A DNA stretch of 64,000 nucleotides from CAYTLW01 sp964438735 (lineage in GTDB: Bacteria; Myxococcota_A; UBA9042), in NCBI GenBank assembly GCA_964438735.1, contig CAYTLW010000012.1:37628-101627 (forward strand), given 5' to 3'. The notes beneath the pieces were generated by a model that worked only from the letters and a program-made list of their open reading frames with translations, did not search any database and was not told the origin of the DNA. Position numbers and translations under genes: made by a program. Shown piece after piece: positions 1-8,081 of the stretch; position 1 is the stretch's first letter, and each line of letters begins with the position of its first letter.

Positions 1-1
1 C

Positions 2-313
2 AACGCGCTCGGCAAGTTCGGCCAGGGAGCATTCCTGTTCAACTTCTTCCGGCCACGCAGCCTGATGAGCCGCGGCACCGCCCAGTGGCAGCGCGGTCGG
101 AGCGCAAGGGGCCGTAGATCATGGGACAAGGCGCTGGCGACCGCCGAGCGCCTGGACATGCCCTGGGATCAGGCCCGAGTGCACCTCGAGATCGCTCGCC
201 ACCTCCCCGCCGACAACCCTGAGCGCAAAAGCCACATGGAGAAAGCGCAGGCGCTGCTGGGGCCGATGGCCGGCAGCGGCGACGTCGAGTTCCTGGTACC
301 GCCGTCCGTGTAG
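2..313 (+). CDS. C-terminal end of a TPR-type regulator (partial)
   Basis: The reading frame is open from base 2 to the stop at 311-313, so this is the tail of a gene that begins before the window. The visible 103 residues are helical, with a stretch around KALATAERLDMPWDQARVHL followed by ERKSHMEKAQALL. That pattern resembles the last TPR-like helices of large bacterial regulators that combine an adenylate-cyclase or kinase domain, an AAA ATPase and TPRs. No catalytic domain lies inside the window, so the family call rests only on this tail. The next gene starts about 110 bases downstream on the same strand. Confidence 0.5.
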   Translation, partial: NALGKFGQGAFLFNFFRPRSLMSRGTAQWQRGRSARGRRSWDKALATAERLDMPWDQARVHLEIARHLPADNPERKSHMEKAQALLGPMAGSGDVEFLVPPSV

Positions 314-420
314 AGCACTTCTTGGCAGCGGACGACTTCCAGGTAGCGCGCTTTTGATTGACGCCCCAAGCCGACGATTGCTAGCGTTCCGCACCCCGTT
401 CGACCGCCTATGGAGGGGCC

Positions 421-999
421 GTGTTTCATGCCGCTCTGACCCCGGCCAACAGCCGACCCGCCGCCACAAGCCTCGCGCTGTGCATCGCTTTGCTGTTCGC
501 CGCCTGCACCGAACAGCCTACGACATCGAGCACGGCGCCTGCACCGCCCCCACCGCCACAGCCCACGACCCCAACCGGTCCCAACATCGCCTCCGCCGAC
601 GACCACCGCGCCCTGGCCGCCTGGCCAGCCCCCGTCCTCCTGCCCTCCACCGCGAACCTCCGCCGCGCCGCCTTCCTGACCGCCGGCCCATCCTGGTACA
701 CCGCCGCCATCAACCGGCCCGGCCTCACCATCACCATCGAAGCCAACAACCGCGCCTTCGTACGACCGGAGATCCAGGCTGAGATGGCCGCCGCGCCGCC
801 CCGTTCCGCGCCGCGAATCGGCCGCAACGAGGGCATCGTGCAAGCAGACTTCGTCATCGACGGCGTCGCCTGGGCCATCGGGGTCGAGTGCCATGACCAC
901 CACGTCGACCCCCGCTGCACCGGTGAGGCGTTCGTCCGCCAGGTGATCGCCGAGTTGACGCCATGGTCCGTGCCCATCCTGCCGGGGGCGGCGCGATGA
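421..999 (+). CDS. Small predicted lipoprotein, unknown function
   Basis: A 192-residue protein starting at GTG 421 just after a GGAGGGG ribosome-binding site. It has a hydrophobic signal segment ending in the lipobox LLFAAC, followed by a Pro/Thr-rich linker (many PPP and PTT runs), so the mature protein is probably anchored by lipid at the cell envelope. The C-terminal part is mixed alpha/beta with two cysteines (VECHDHHVDPRCTGEAF), and I recognise no family. Its stop overlaps the start of the next gene (ATGA at 996-999), which indicates translational coupling with the exported M23-type peptidase. The two products may act together outside the cytoplasm. Confidence 0.7.
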   Translation: MFHAALTPANSRPAATSLALCIALLFAACTEQPTTSSTAPAPPPPPQPTTPTGPNIASADDHRALAAWPAPVLLPSTANLRRAAFLTAGPSWYTAAINRPGLTITIEANNRAFVRPEIQAEMAAAPPRSAPRIGRNEGIVQADFVIDGVAWAIGVECHDHHVDPRCTGEAFVRQVIAELTPWSVPILPGAAR

Positions 1000-2807
1000 T
1001 GACGGCACACACGTCCATTCGGACCATCCTGCGCGGCCTGCCTGCCTCGCTGCTGATGGCCGGCCTGTTGTTGCCGCTGGTCGTCACGGCTGCCCCATTC
1101 ACCTACAAACCCGCCGGCGACCTCAAGTCGGGTAGCGGCACTGGCCTGAAGACCTCCAAGAACTACATGCCGGGTATTCGCTTCCCCATCGAGAAGGCGC
1201 CTGCCTACCTGAACTCCCAGGTCTACATGCCCGGCGGAATGCACGGCGGCGGCGGCGGGCAGTGCTCCGGCGTGAACTACGCCTACCCGTGGCGCGACAA
1301 CTACTGCGAAAAGCGCTCCTGGAAGATGCCGCTCTGCCCGGCGGGCAAAGGGCACCAGGGCCAGGACATGCGGCCTGCCAGCTGCAAGGACAACACCTGG
1401 TGGTGCGTCGCCGCCGAGGCCGGCACCATCACGTCCATCGGCAGCTACACGGTCTATCTCAAGGGTGTCAGCGGCACGACCCATCGCTACCTGCACATGC
1501 AGATGAGCGCCCTGGCCATCAAGAAGGGCCAGAAGGTAAGCAAGGGCCAGAAGCTGGGCCGGGTCTCCAACGACTTTGGCGGCACGTCGACGACCATCCA
1601 CCTGCACTACGACGTGCAGCAATACGTCTCTGGCGTGGGCACTGTCTTTGTATCTCCCTACAACGCGTTGGTGGCGGCCTACAAGACCCTTATCGGGCAG
1701 GGCAGCAGCTGCAACGCCTCGGCCTGCGCGGCCAAGTCCAAGTGCGGCAGCTGGGGCAAATGCGGCGGCTTCTCGTCGGCCTGCGACGAGACCGGCACCC
1801 GCAAGCGGACCTGCACCAAGTGGGCCTGCGCCGGCGGCAAGTGCGTCTCGTCGACCACAAGCGAGAGCCAGGGCTGCAAGATCGACACCGACGGCAAGGT
1901 GGTGCAGGGCTGGTCGGCGTGGGGTTCCTGCGGCGGCTTCTCCGGTCCCTGCGATGGCAGCGGCACCCACAAGCGCAGTCGGGTCGTCTGCAAGGCTGGC
2001 AAAGCGAGCCCCGAGACGGCCAAGAAGGCCTGCACGGTGCCCACCGACGGCAAGGTGGTACAAGGCTGGTCGGCCTGGAGCGCCTGCACCGGTTCGGGTG
2101 GGTCCTGCGATAGCACAGGTCAGAAGAGCCGCAGCCGGAGCGTCTGCAAAGGAGGCAAGGCGGTCAAGGAGAGCGCCAAACAGGCGTGCTCGGTCAACTC
2201 CGATGGCAAGGTCGTGCAGCCCTGGGGGGCCTGGTCCGCCTGCGTCGGCATCGACGGCCCCTGCGACCTGAACGGTCAGCAATCCCGCAGCCAGGTCGTC
2301 TGCGCGAGCGGTGAACCAAACAAACAGACCGACCTGCAGCCCTGTGCCCGCACGACGGAGGGCGTGGTCGTGGAGGACTGGGGCCCATGGGGGCCGTGCC
2401 TGGTCGGCGCCGATGGCTGCAACGGTCAGCAGGCACGCAAGCGGGTGGTCTGCCAGGGTGGTGCGGCGAAGCATACGGTCGAGAAGAAGGCGTGCACTGG
2501 CGCATGCGGTGGCAACCCGCCGGCGGATACGGCGTCCGGTTCGGATGATGCCCAGGGCCAGGGAGTCGCTGATGGCCAGGGCGATGGCGTCACGCCGCCC
2601 CTGACCGATGGCGTGGTCGGCGATGGCGCCGGCGGCGGAGGGGCAGCGGTGCATCAGCTGGGCGCGGCGCCGTCGAGCGGTTGCAGTGGTGGCGGCCGCA
2701 GCGGAACACCGCTAGGGATCGCGTTGCTACTGGCGGTGCTTGTGATGCTGGGGTTGCGCAGGCGGCGGGATGTTTCTGTCGTGGCCGGTCGAAGCGAGTG
2801 GCTGTAG
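996..2807 (+). CDS. Exported M23-type peptidase with thrombospondin-like repeats and MYXO-CTERM-like tail
   Basis: A 603-residue protein. I chose ATG 996 because it overlaps the preceding stop (ATGA) and has a G-rich ribosome-binding site; an upstream in-frame ATG at 963 is less likely. A signal peptide is followed by a LytM/M23-like domain with zinc-ligand motifs GHQGQD (HxxxD) and HLHYD (HxH), the signature of zinc endopeptidases that cut peptidoglycan or glycine-rich peptides. Then come five Cys-rich units of about 55 residues around W(S/G)AW(S/G)xC and CxxxG(T/Q)xxRxRxVC, resembling thrombospondin type 1 repeats. The C-terminus has a Gly-Cys pair, a hydrophobic helix and an RRRR tail, like the MYXO-CTERM signal for envelope anchoring. 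It is most likely a surface cell-wall hydrolase or adhesin-protease. That the peptidase is active is inferred from the intact motifs. Confidence 0.75.
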   Translation: MMTAHTSIRTILRGLPASLLMAGLLLPLVVTAAPFTYKPAGDLKSGSGTGLKTSKNYMPGIRFPIEKAPAYLNSQVYMPGGMHGGGGGQCSGVNYAYPWRDNYCEKRSWKMPLCPAGKGHQGQDMRPASCKDNTWWCVAAEAGTITSIGSYTVYLKGVSGTTHRYLHMQMSALAIKKGQKVSKGQKLGRVSNDFGGTSTTIHLHYDVQQYVSGVGTVFVSPYNALVAAYKTLIGQGSSCNASACAAKSKCGSWGKCGGFSSACDETGTRKRTCTKWACAGGKCVSSTTSESQGCKIDTDGKVVQGWSAWGSCGGFSGPCDGSGTHKRSRVVCKAGKASPETAKKACTVPTDGKVVQGWSAWSACTGSGGSCDSTGQKSRSRSVCKGGKAVKESAKQACSVNSDGKVVQPWGAWSACVGIDGPCDLNGQQSRSQVVCASGEPNKQTDLQPCARTTEGVVVEDWGPWGPCLVGADGCNGQQARKRVVCQGGAAKHTVEKKACTGACGGNPPADTASGSDDAQGQGVADGQGDGVTPPLTDGVVGDGAGGGGAAVHQLGAAPSSGCSGGGRSGTPLGIALLLAVLVMLGLRRRRDVSVVAGRSEWL

Positions 2808-2839
2808 CGCGAACAACGCTGCGATTTGGCCCCCGCGCT

Positions 2840-2865
2840 GCAAAAACACGCATGCGTGGTTTTGC
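2840..2865. terminator. Bidirectional hairpin terminator
   Basis: A 26-base near-perfect inverted repeat (13-base arms, one mismatch) centred on GCATGC, with an A-tract on one side and a T-tract on the other. It lies between the convergent peptidase gene (ends 2807) and the dioxygenase gene (ends 2922), as expected for a terminator serving both strands. Confidence 0.7.
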
Positions 2866-2921
2866 TTAAGTGTCCGTTTATTATGGGTTTGTGCTGAATT
2901 GTCCGGGAGACGACTGCACAA

Positions 2922-3902
2922 TCAGACTCCAAGGACAATACTGAACTGCCCTTTATGCTGCTTCTTTCCACCCACGCTGGTGGTCGACAGGGCGATGATG
3001 AGCGAAGGCTCATCGGATGCGCAGCTATCGCAGGAGTCATTGGGCGACAGGTAGGCATCGCCGGCGAAGTACAGCTGACTCGTCAACTCGGCGCCCTGCT
3101 TGCTGCGCACTTTGAAGTGGATGTGCTTGGGACGATAGCCGCCCGAGTCCAGGTAGGCGCCGGGCAGGATGGTGTCGAAGGCGAAGCGGCCGTTGCAGTC
3201 GGCCGTCAGGGTGGCGCGTAGGGGCGTGGTGTGGCTCAGGTCGCGGTATTGGCCCTTGGCGTCAGCATGCCAGATGTCGATCTCCACGCCGGCGTCGGCT
3301 TGTTTGCAGCCCGACAGCAGCACGCGTCCGGAGATGTGCAGGCGCTCGCCGGGCTCCGAGGGTCCGGCCAGCACGGTGGTCTTGGCGGAGCCGGCTTCGT
3401 AGAAGGGGCCCTCCATGTCGCTGGCAGTGGCCGTGCAGTGGGCGGGTACGTCGCCCTGTCCGGGCACGACCTTCTCGCCGCAGGTGATGCCGGCGTCCTG
3501 GCCGCCAGCATCCAGGCCACCAGCGTCCACGGACCCGGCGCTGTCCGCGTCCATGCCTGAGGCGTCCGATTCAATGGCCGCGTCGCCAGGAGAGCCGGCG
3601 TCCTGGCCGCCACCGTCCAGAGGCCCGGTTGCGTCCGCCCGTGCGGCGACGTCGTGGGCCGACCCCGCGTCCGCTGCGCTCTGGTCCGCCCCGGCGCCGT
3701 CCGGGTCAACGGTTCCCGGCGAGTCCGACACCGATGCAGCCGCGCAGCCCAACTCTGGCAGCGCCACCCCAGCCAGAGCGACGGGCAGCAGCCCCATCTG
3801 GCCCAGAAAGGCACGGCGGTCCACAAGCATGGCCTGGACGTTCGGCCGGTCCTGTTGGAGGTCCAGGCCGTCTGGTCGGTCCTTGTGGAGCTTCGGGGAC
3901 AT
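2922..3902 (-). CDS. Exported intradiol ring-cleavage dioxygenase family protein
   Basis: This belongs to the intradiol dioxygenase superfamily, non-heme Fe(III) enzymes that open catechol-type rings. The C-terminal 180 residues contain EIDIWHADAKGQY and GGYRPKHIHFKV, which supply the expected two Tyr and two His iron ligands. The N-terminus has a twin-arginine-like sequence (DRRAFLGQMG, then a hydrophobic stretch and an Ala-rich site ending near LGCAA), so export through Tat is likely. A long Asp/Gly/Ala linker (about 100 residues) separates signal and enzyme. I favour ATG 3902 (326 residues); ATG 3830 would start directly at the signal peptide. No aromatic-degradation genes are nearby, so the substrate is unknown; secreted members of the family are often annotated only as protocatechuate dioxygenase-like. 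Confidence 0.8.
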   Translation of the reverse strand: MSPKLHKDRPDGLDLQQDRPNVQAMLVDRRAFLGQMGLLPVALAGVALPELGCAAASVSDSPGTVDPDGAGADQSAADAGSAHDVAARADATGPLDGGGQDAGSPGDAAIESDASGMDADSAGSVDAGGLDAGGQDAGITCGEKVVPGQGDVPAHCTATASDMEGPFYEAGSAKTTVLAGPSEPGERLHISGRVLLSGCKQADAGVEIDIWHADAKGQYRDLSHTTPLRATLTADCNGRFAFDTILPGAYLDSGGYRPKHIHFKVRSKQGAELTSQLYFAGDAYLSPNDSCDSCASDEPSLIIALSTTSVGGKKQHKGQFSIVLGV

Positions 3903-4074
3903 CACGTAGCCTGGGTGAGAGCGTCTTGTAGACGCGCGCACAGGCTGGCGGAGAGATGCGGTCGCGCCAAGGTTGGCGTGGGGATATACTGAAGATGCAA
4001 GGGTTTTGGCGCAATTCCCGGATCTCGCAAGTTCCGTCATCCGACCGGCGACGGCGGGCAAGCACTATCTATTT

Positions 4075-4115
4075 ATACTTGAAGTTTCGTCTGTCACAGG
4101 CGATATTTCAAGTAT
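4075..4115. promoter_or_regulatory. Perfect 9-bp inverted repeat over the start of the DUF4143 ATPase gene
   Basis: ATACTTGAA at 4075-4083 is matched by its exact inverse TTCAAGTAT at 4107-4115. The second arm covers the start codon of the downstream ATPase (ATG 4114). The surrounding sequence is AT-rich compared with the rest of the window. The repeat could be an operator for autoregulation or an mRNA hairpin that hides the start codon; this is inference from position only. Confidence 0.5.
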
Positions 4116-5271
4116 GATTCCTCGATACCAACGTCTGCACGTAGAAGAACGGCTGCAGGACGCCCCGGTAGTCGCCATCCTCGGCGCGCGTCAGGTCGGC
4201 AAGACCACGCTCGCGCGACAGGTGGCGGCGGCCTGGCAGGAGCCAGTGCACTACTTCGACCTGGAGGACCCGGCAGACCGCGCCCGGCTTTCTGAACCCG
4301 GTCTGGCCCTTCGACCGCTGCGGGGGCTGGTTGTGTTGGACGAAATCCAGCGCCTGCCATCGCTCTTCGAATTGCTGCGTGTGCTGGCCGATCGCACCCA
4401 ATCGCCAGCGCGTTTCATCGTGCTCGGCAGCGCTTCGCCAGACGTGGTGCGCGGGGTCAGCGAGAGTCTGGCCGGTCGGGCGGCATTCGTCTTCCTCGAT
4501 GGTCTGGGGCTGGACGAGGTCGGGCCCGACCGACGCCAGGAACTCTGGCTCCGGGGCGGTTTCCCACGCAGCTTCCTCGCTGACAACGATGCGCAGAGCG
4601 AGCGCTGGCGGCTGGACTTCATTCGCACATTCCTCGAGCGCGACCTGCCGCAGCTCGAATTCCGTGTACCGCCCGTCACCGCGCGTCGCTTCTGGACCAT
4701 GCTGGCCCACAACCACGGCCAGGTGCTCAACGCGTCGTCGATCGGACGATCGCTTGGCGTAGGCGACCATGCTGTGCGGCGTTACCTGGACATGCTCGCG
4801 GGCACCTTCATGGTGCGCGTCTTGCAGCCATGGCTGGAGAATGTCGCCAAGCGTCAGGTGAAGCGGCCCAAGGTCTACCTCGCCGACAGCGGGCTGTTGC
4901 ACACGCTGCTGGGACTGGGCACAGCGACTGCCGTGGAGCGGCATCCGATCCTCGGCGCGTCATGGGAGGGCTTCGCCTTGCAACAGACGGTCCGCCGGCT
5001 CGGCGCACGACCGGAGAGCTGCTTCTTCTGGGCCACGCATGCCGGCGCTGAACTGGATCTGCTGGTGGTGCAGGGAGGCCAGCGGTTGGGATTCGAGTTC
5101 AAGCGAACCGAGACGCCACGACGGACGCGCTCCATGTATGCCGCGCGGCAGACGCTGGGACTGGATCGGCTCGATGTGGTGCACGGCGGAGCGGAGACAT
5201 TTCCGCTGGGCGAGGGCGTGCGGGCGCTGGCGATTGGGCGGTTGTTGGAGGACCTCACGGTCATCCGATAG
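4114..5271 (+). CDS. AAA_14 / DUF4143 family ATPase
   Basis: A 385-residue protein of the widespread AAA_14-DUF4143 family of prokaryotic ATPases, whose physiological role is unclear and which behave as mobile or selfish accessory genes in many genomes. Walker A is GARQVGKTT near residue 24 and Walker B is LVVLDEIQRLP near residue 70. A winged-helix-like middle (SIGRSLGVGDHAVRRYLDML) leads into the DUF4143 nuclease-like C-terminus, with GAELDLLVVQGG and FEFKRTE giving the D...(E)xK pattern. I start at MIPRYQR (4114), the usual family start; the frame is open to 3973. The start lies inside a palindrome. The protein is full length for the family. Confidence 0.88.
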   Translation: MIPRYQRLHVEERLQDAPVVAILGARQVGKTTLARQVAAAWQEPVHYFDLEDPADRARLSEPGLALRPLRGLVVLDEIQRLPSLFELLRVLADRTQSPARFIVLGSASPDVVRGVSESLAGRAAFVFLDGLGLDEVGPDRRQELWLRGGFPRSFLADNDAQSERWRLDFIRTFLERDLPQLEFRVPPVTARRFWTMLAHNHGQVLNASSIGRSLGVGDHAVRRYLDMLAGTFMVRVLQPWLENVAKRQVKRPKVYLADSGLLHTLLGLGTATAVERHPILGASWEGFALQQTVRRLGARPESCFFWATHAGAELDLLVVQGGQRLGFEFKRTETPRRTRSMYAARQTLGLDRLDVVHGGAETFPLGEGVRALAIGRLLEDLTVIR

Positions 5272-5658
5272 GGCGCGCGCTCTCAACCATCACCAGTGGG
5301 AGCCACAGTCACCGGCTCCACCAGTCGCTGCCACAGTTGGCGGCCAGGTTCCCGGCGTCGATCACTTGTAGAGGTTTGAAAACCGGCTGCAATTCAATGT
5401 CATAGGTGTTCTGCAAGGCAACCTCCATGGGTGTCCGCCCGGGCGGCGGTCCCTGTCGATTTCACGGCCAATCCACTTCGTTTTCAAGTGTCCGGACAAC
5501 GGCTGACATGACCTCCTGCGACCGTACCTCCGGCTCGTAGGAAGTGGCCTGTTCGGTAGCCGCTGGCCCGAACCTTGCAACTTCAAACACCTGACGAGGC
5601 GAATCGCGCGGCGCCCTCCAACTTTGGGGCGCGCCAGGCGCGAAGAGGGGGGTGCGGC
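5272..5658. other. 387-base spacer between ATPase and lipoprotein genes
   Basis: No recognised gene, repeat or RNA occupies this stretch, apart from the possible short minus-strand ORF at 5309-5428 listed separately. The ribosome-binding site of the downstream lipoprotein (GAAGAGGGGGG, 5642-5652) lies at its right end. Confidence 0.5.
5309..5428 (-). CDS. Possible 39-residue peptide with CGSDWW tail
   Basis: A short minus-strand frame from ATG 5428 to TGA 5309. It encodes 39 residues that look more protein-like than random high-GC translation. There is an acidic/hydrophobic front (NTYDIELQPVFKPLQVID), then AGNLAANCGSDWWSR with a single Cys and two Trp. Upstream, the frame closes at a TGA at 5462-5464. 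The ribosome-binding site is weak (GGCGGA). A very short peptide with a distinct Cys/Trp tail could be a modified-peptide precursor, or a fragment of a decayed gene. No maturase gene is adjacent. Existence and function are both uncertain. Confidence 0.3.
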   Translation of the reverse strand: MEVALQNTYDIELQPVFKPLQVIDAGNLAANCGSDWWSR

Positions 5659-6887
5659 ATGCGCCAATGGACCGATCTGCTTGGAATACTGGCTTGTTGT
5701 GTCATCGCGACCGCCGCTGGATGCGACCAATCGCCGCAGGAGCCCCCTTTGGAGGAGGCTTCATCCAGCGATGGAGCAGAAGCGCCCCGAAAAGCCGGCA
5801 CCTCGGCCGCGGCACCGTCCGGTTCTCACACCGCAGCCCCTCCCGCCGGCCTGTCGTGCCAGGATAAGTGCGGCCTCTACACCGCCGGCGACACCTGTCA
5901 ATGCGATCCCAACTGCGCGTTATACGAAGATTGTTGCGCAGACAAGGCGTCGCTTTGCGGCGGCGTTGATCGCGCCCCGACGAAAGGACCGCACACGGAC
6001 AGCTGCCAGGATCACTGTGGCGAGTACGCCACCGCCGCCACCTGCCAATGCGATTCCGGTTGCCAGAGTTTTGGCGACTGCTGCGCTGACTTCGGACCGG
6101 TCTGCATCGGCGAGACCGCCATGCCCTGTGCCGTGCCATGCCAGGGCGACGAGGTCTGCTTCACAGGCCTCACCAAACACGGAGAGTGCGTGGTCCCAAC
6201 CTGCGCCGTACCCGGTCCCGGCGGTCTGGCCGTCTTCGCGCTCGACCAGGTGGTCATCGCGCCGACGGAGCAGGGCTGCGATCTCAACGAGGATGCCAAG
6301 CCGGATAACGCCATGGGGGTGCTCTCGGGCTTTCTCGGCGATACGAGCGGGGACACCGCCAACTGGCTGGCGACCGCCTCGCCCCGGCCGGTATTGTACG
6401 CAGCGCAGTGGCCGGGCGAGGTCACCCAGACGACGCTCATACAGGCCGGCCTGAGCGGAGGTCCTAAGCCACAATTCGCCGCCAATGACTTCGATCTTCT
6501 GCAGCAGGGGGCATCTGCGCTCCGCGACTACGGATCGGCGCGGTCGGTTCCAAAGTCAAGCCGGGCAAGGCGCGGCTGATCATCGTCTTGATGGGTCTGC
6601 CGCTGATGCTCGACCTGCAGGTGGCCCAGTGGCAACCCAAGGGCAAGTCGGTGGTCGGTGACAAGCTCGCGGGCACATTGTGCGGGGCGACGAGCAAGCA
6701 AGCCGTCGAGGATGCCATCGACGGCATTCCCGACAGCGCGCTCAGTCAGATCGGCGGCAAGTCCGCAGTGCACAATATCCTCGCCAATCTGCTGACCCCC
6801 GATGTGGACCTGGACGGTGACGATGAAGCGGACGCCATCTCGGTGGCGGCGCACTTCGTAGCCAGCCGGATCGACACCGAGGACTGA
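5659..6887 (+). CDS. Lipoprotein with two somatomedin B-like domains, frameshifted
   Basis: Starts at ATG 5659 behind a strong ribosome-binding site (GAAGAGGGGGG). A signal peptide ends in the lipobox ATAAGC. Two Cys-rich modules follow, CQDKCGLYTAGDTCQCDPNC...EDCCAD and CQDHCGEYATAATCQCDSGC...GDCCAD, with the eight-Cys spacing of somatomedin B domains, which in animals bind proteins. The first frame stops at 6577-6579, but a good protein continuation (IGAVGSKVKPGKARLIIVL... to RIDTED) runs one base out of register to 6887. Adding one G to the run at 6507-6511 fuses the two into one open frame. I treat it as one gene with a sequencing error or a recent indel. The C-terminal half is an unknown domain of about 220 residues. 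Confidence 0.7.
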
Positions 6888-6943
6888 TACTCGACAGCCG
6901 GAATGCGGCTCCGGCTCATCACCACGCCGCCAGGGAGGAGAAC

Positions 6944-8044
6944 ATGCGTACAGGCCAAGAAGCGACAATGCCCAGATCCATCTTCGCGCTGGCGGTTTTT
7001 GCCTGCGTGGCGTTCGCGGGATGCCAGTTCCACCACCCGCAGGAATCCTACAGCGGCGGAGGCTCGGGGTGGAGTTCTGACCCCTACGCCAATCACACGA
7101 TTTCGACGGCGCATGGCCCGCCGGCTTCATGCGGCATGACGCACAGCGAGATGCAGTGGTTCAGCGCGGCCGCCAACGCAGCCGACTACTCCATTCACGA
7201 GCTGATCGCCTGCGGTGGCGCGCAGGTCGCCCTTGCCAGGACGCTCTTCGTGGCCGTGTTCGCGGGGAACGAGGAGGTCTTTGACTATGATCCCGAGACG
7301 CTCGAGCAGGTACGCACGCAGCTGGGTGCGTTTCAGAGCGCGGGTCAGCTGCCTTTCGAGAACATCGGCCAAGGCAAGTGGCGGATGAAGAATACGGCCG
7401 GCACCAGCGCTGGTGTGGCGTTCGATGTTCTGATTCACGAGCCCGCTGGGGCCATCGTGACCGACAATCCGTTCATGTTGGAGAGCTATCTGCAGGGCGT
7501 CACAGTGACCTACGCCATGACGTTCGAGCAGATGAAGGCCGCCCCGACCAGTCCAAATACCTACACCATCAAGTGGCAGAAGCTGGGCCCCCTGGGCTCC
7601 ATGCTGGCCGGCGCGCGCGGCGAGGTGCCCAACCCCATCGTTCTGCACATCTCGGCGATGGACTTCCTGGCCACCGTCGATGGCAACGGCTCGGCGGCCC
7701 TGTTCGGCCCCTTCGCGAACCTGCTCGACGTGGGCTTGAGTTCACACGTCGACCTGGTGCAGAAGCGCCCGGGCGGCGAGGTGCGCTACGACATGCAGGC
7801 GCCCCGCGAGGCGTTGCGCACAGCTGCCTTGAACTCGGTCGTCGCTTTTCAAGTGGTGGGCCTGAACGTCGCCAATGGGAGCCGTTCCCTGCACAGCGTC
7901 GGCAGCGGCAAGTTGGGCGCCCAGGGATACGGGCTGGTCGGCACGTTGACACTGGCCGGGCAGCGACAGGACGGCGGCAAGATCGAGGTGGACCTCAAGT
8001 ACACCGGCGGCACCTATGCCAACGAGGCCTGGCGCTGCGATTAG
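6944..8044 (+). CDS. Predicted lipoprotein, unknown function
   Basis: A 366-residue protein. ATG 6944 is chosen because GGAGGAGAAC precedes it at ideal distance; ATG 6968 is also in frame. The N-terminus carries a signal peptide ending AFAGC, so it should be lipid-anchored. The mature part starts with a Gly/Ser-rich linker, then an alpha/beta domain without recognisable catalytic motifs; it ends with VDLKYTGGTYANEAWRCD. It follows the somatomedin-B lipoprotein by 56 bases on the same strand and may be co-transcribed with it. No family recognised. Confidence 0.65.
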   Translation: MRTGQEATMPRSIFALAVFACVAFAGCQFHHPQESYSGGGSGWSSDPYANHTISTAHGPPASCGMTHSEMQWFSAAANAADYSIHELIACGGAQVALARTLFVAVFAGNEEVFDYDPETLEQVRTQLGAFQSAGQLPFENIGQGKWRMKNTAGTSAGVAFDVLIHEPAGAIVTDNPFMLESYLQGVTVTYAMTFEQMKAAPTSPNTYTIKWQKLGPLGSMLAGARGEVPNPIVLHISAMDFLATVDGNGSAALFGPFANLLDVGLSSHVDLVQKRPGGEVRYDMQAPREALRTAALNSVVAFQVVGLNVANGSRSLHSVGSGKLGAQGYGLVGTLTLAGQRQDGGKIEVDLKYTGGTYANEAWRCD

Positions 8045-8081
8045 GGGGCGAGGGACGCGCATGGCCCCCAGGACCGCGAGT

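Noticed and set aside
426..2654. Long minus-strand frame over the lipoprotein and peptidase genes
   Set aside because: The opposite strand has signal peptides, zinc-ligand motifs and coupled starts; this frame is Ala/Arg/Gly-rich without motifs.
5362..5730. 122-residue minus-strand frame
   Set aside because: Basic, low-complexity translation that overlaps the ribosome-binding site and start of the real lipoprotein gene.
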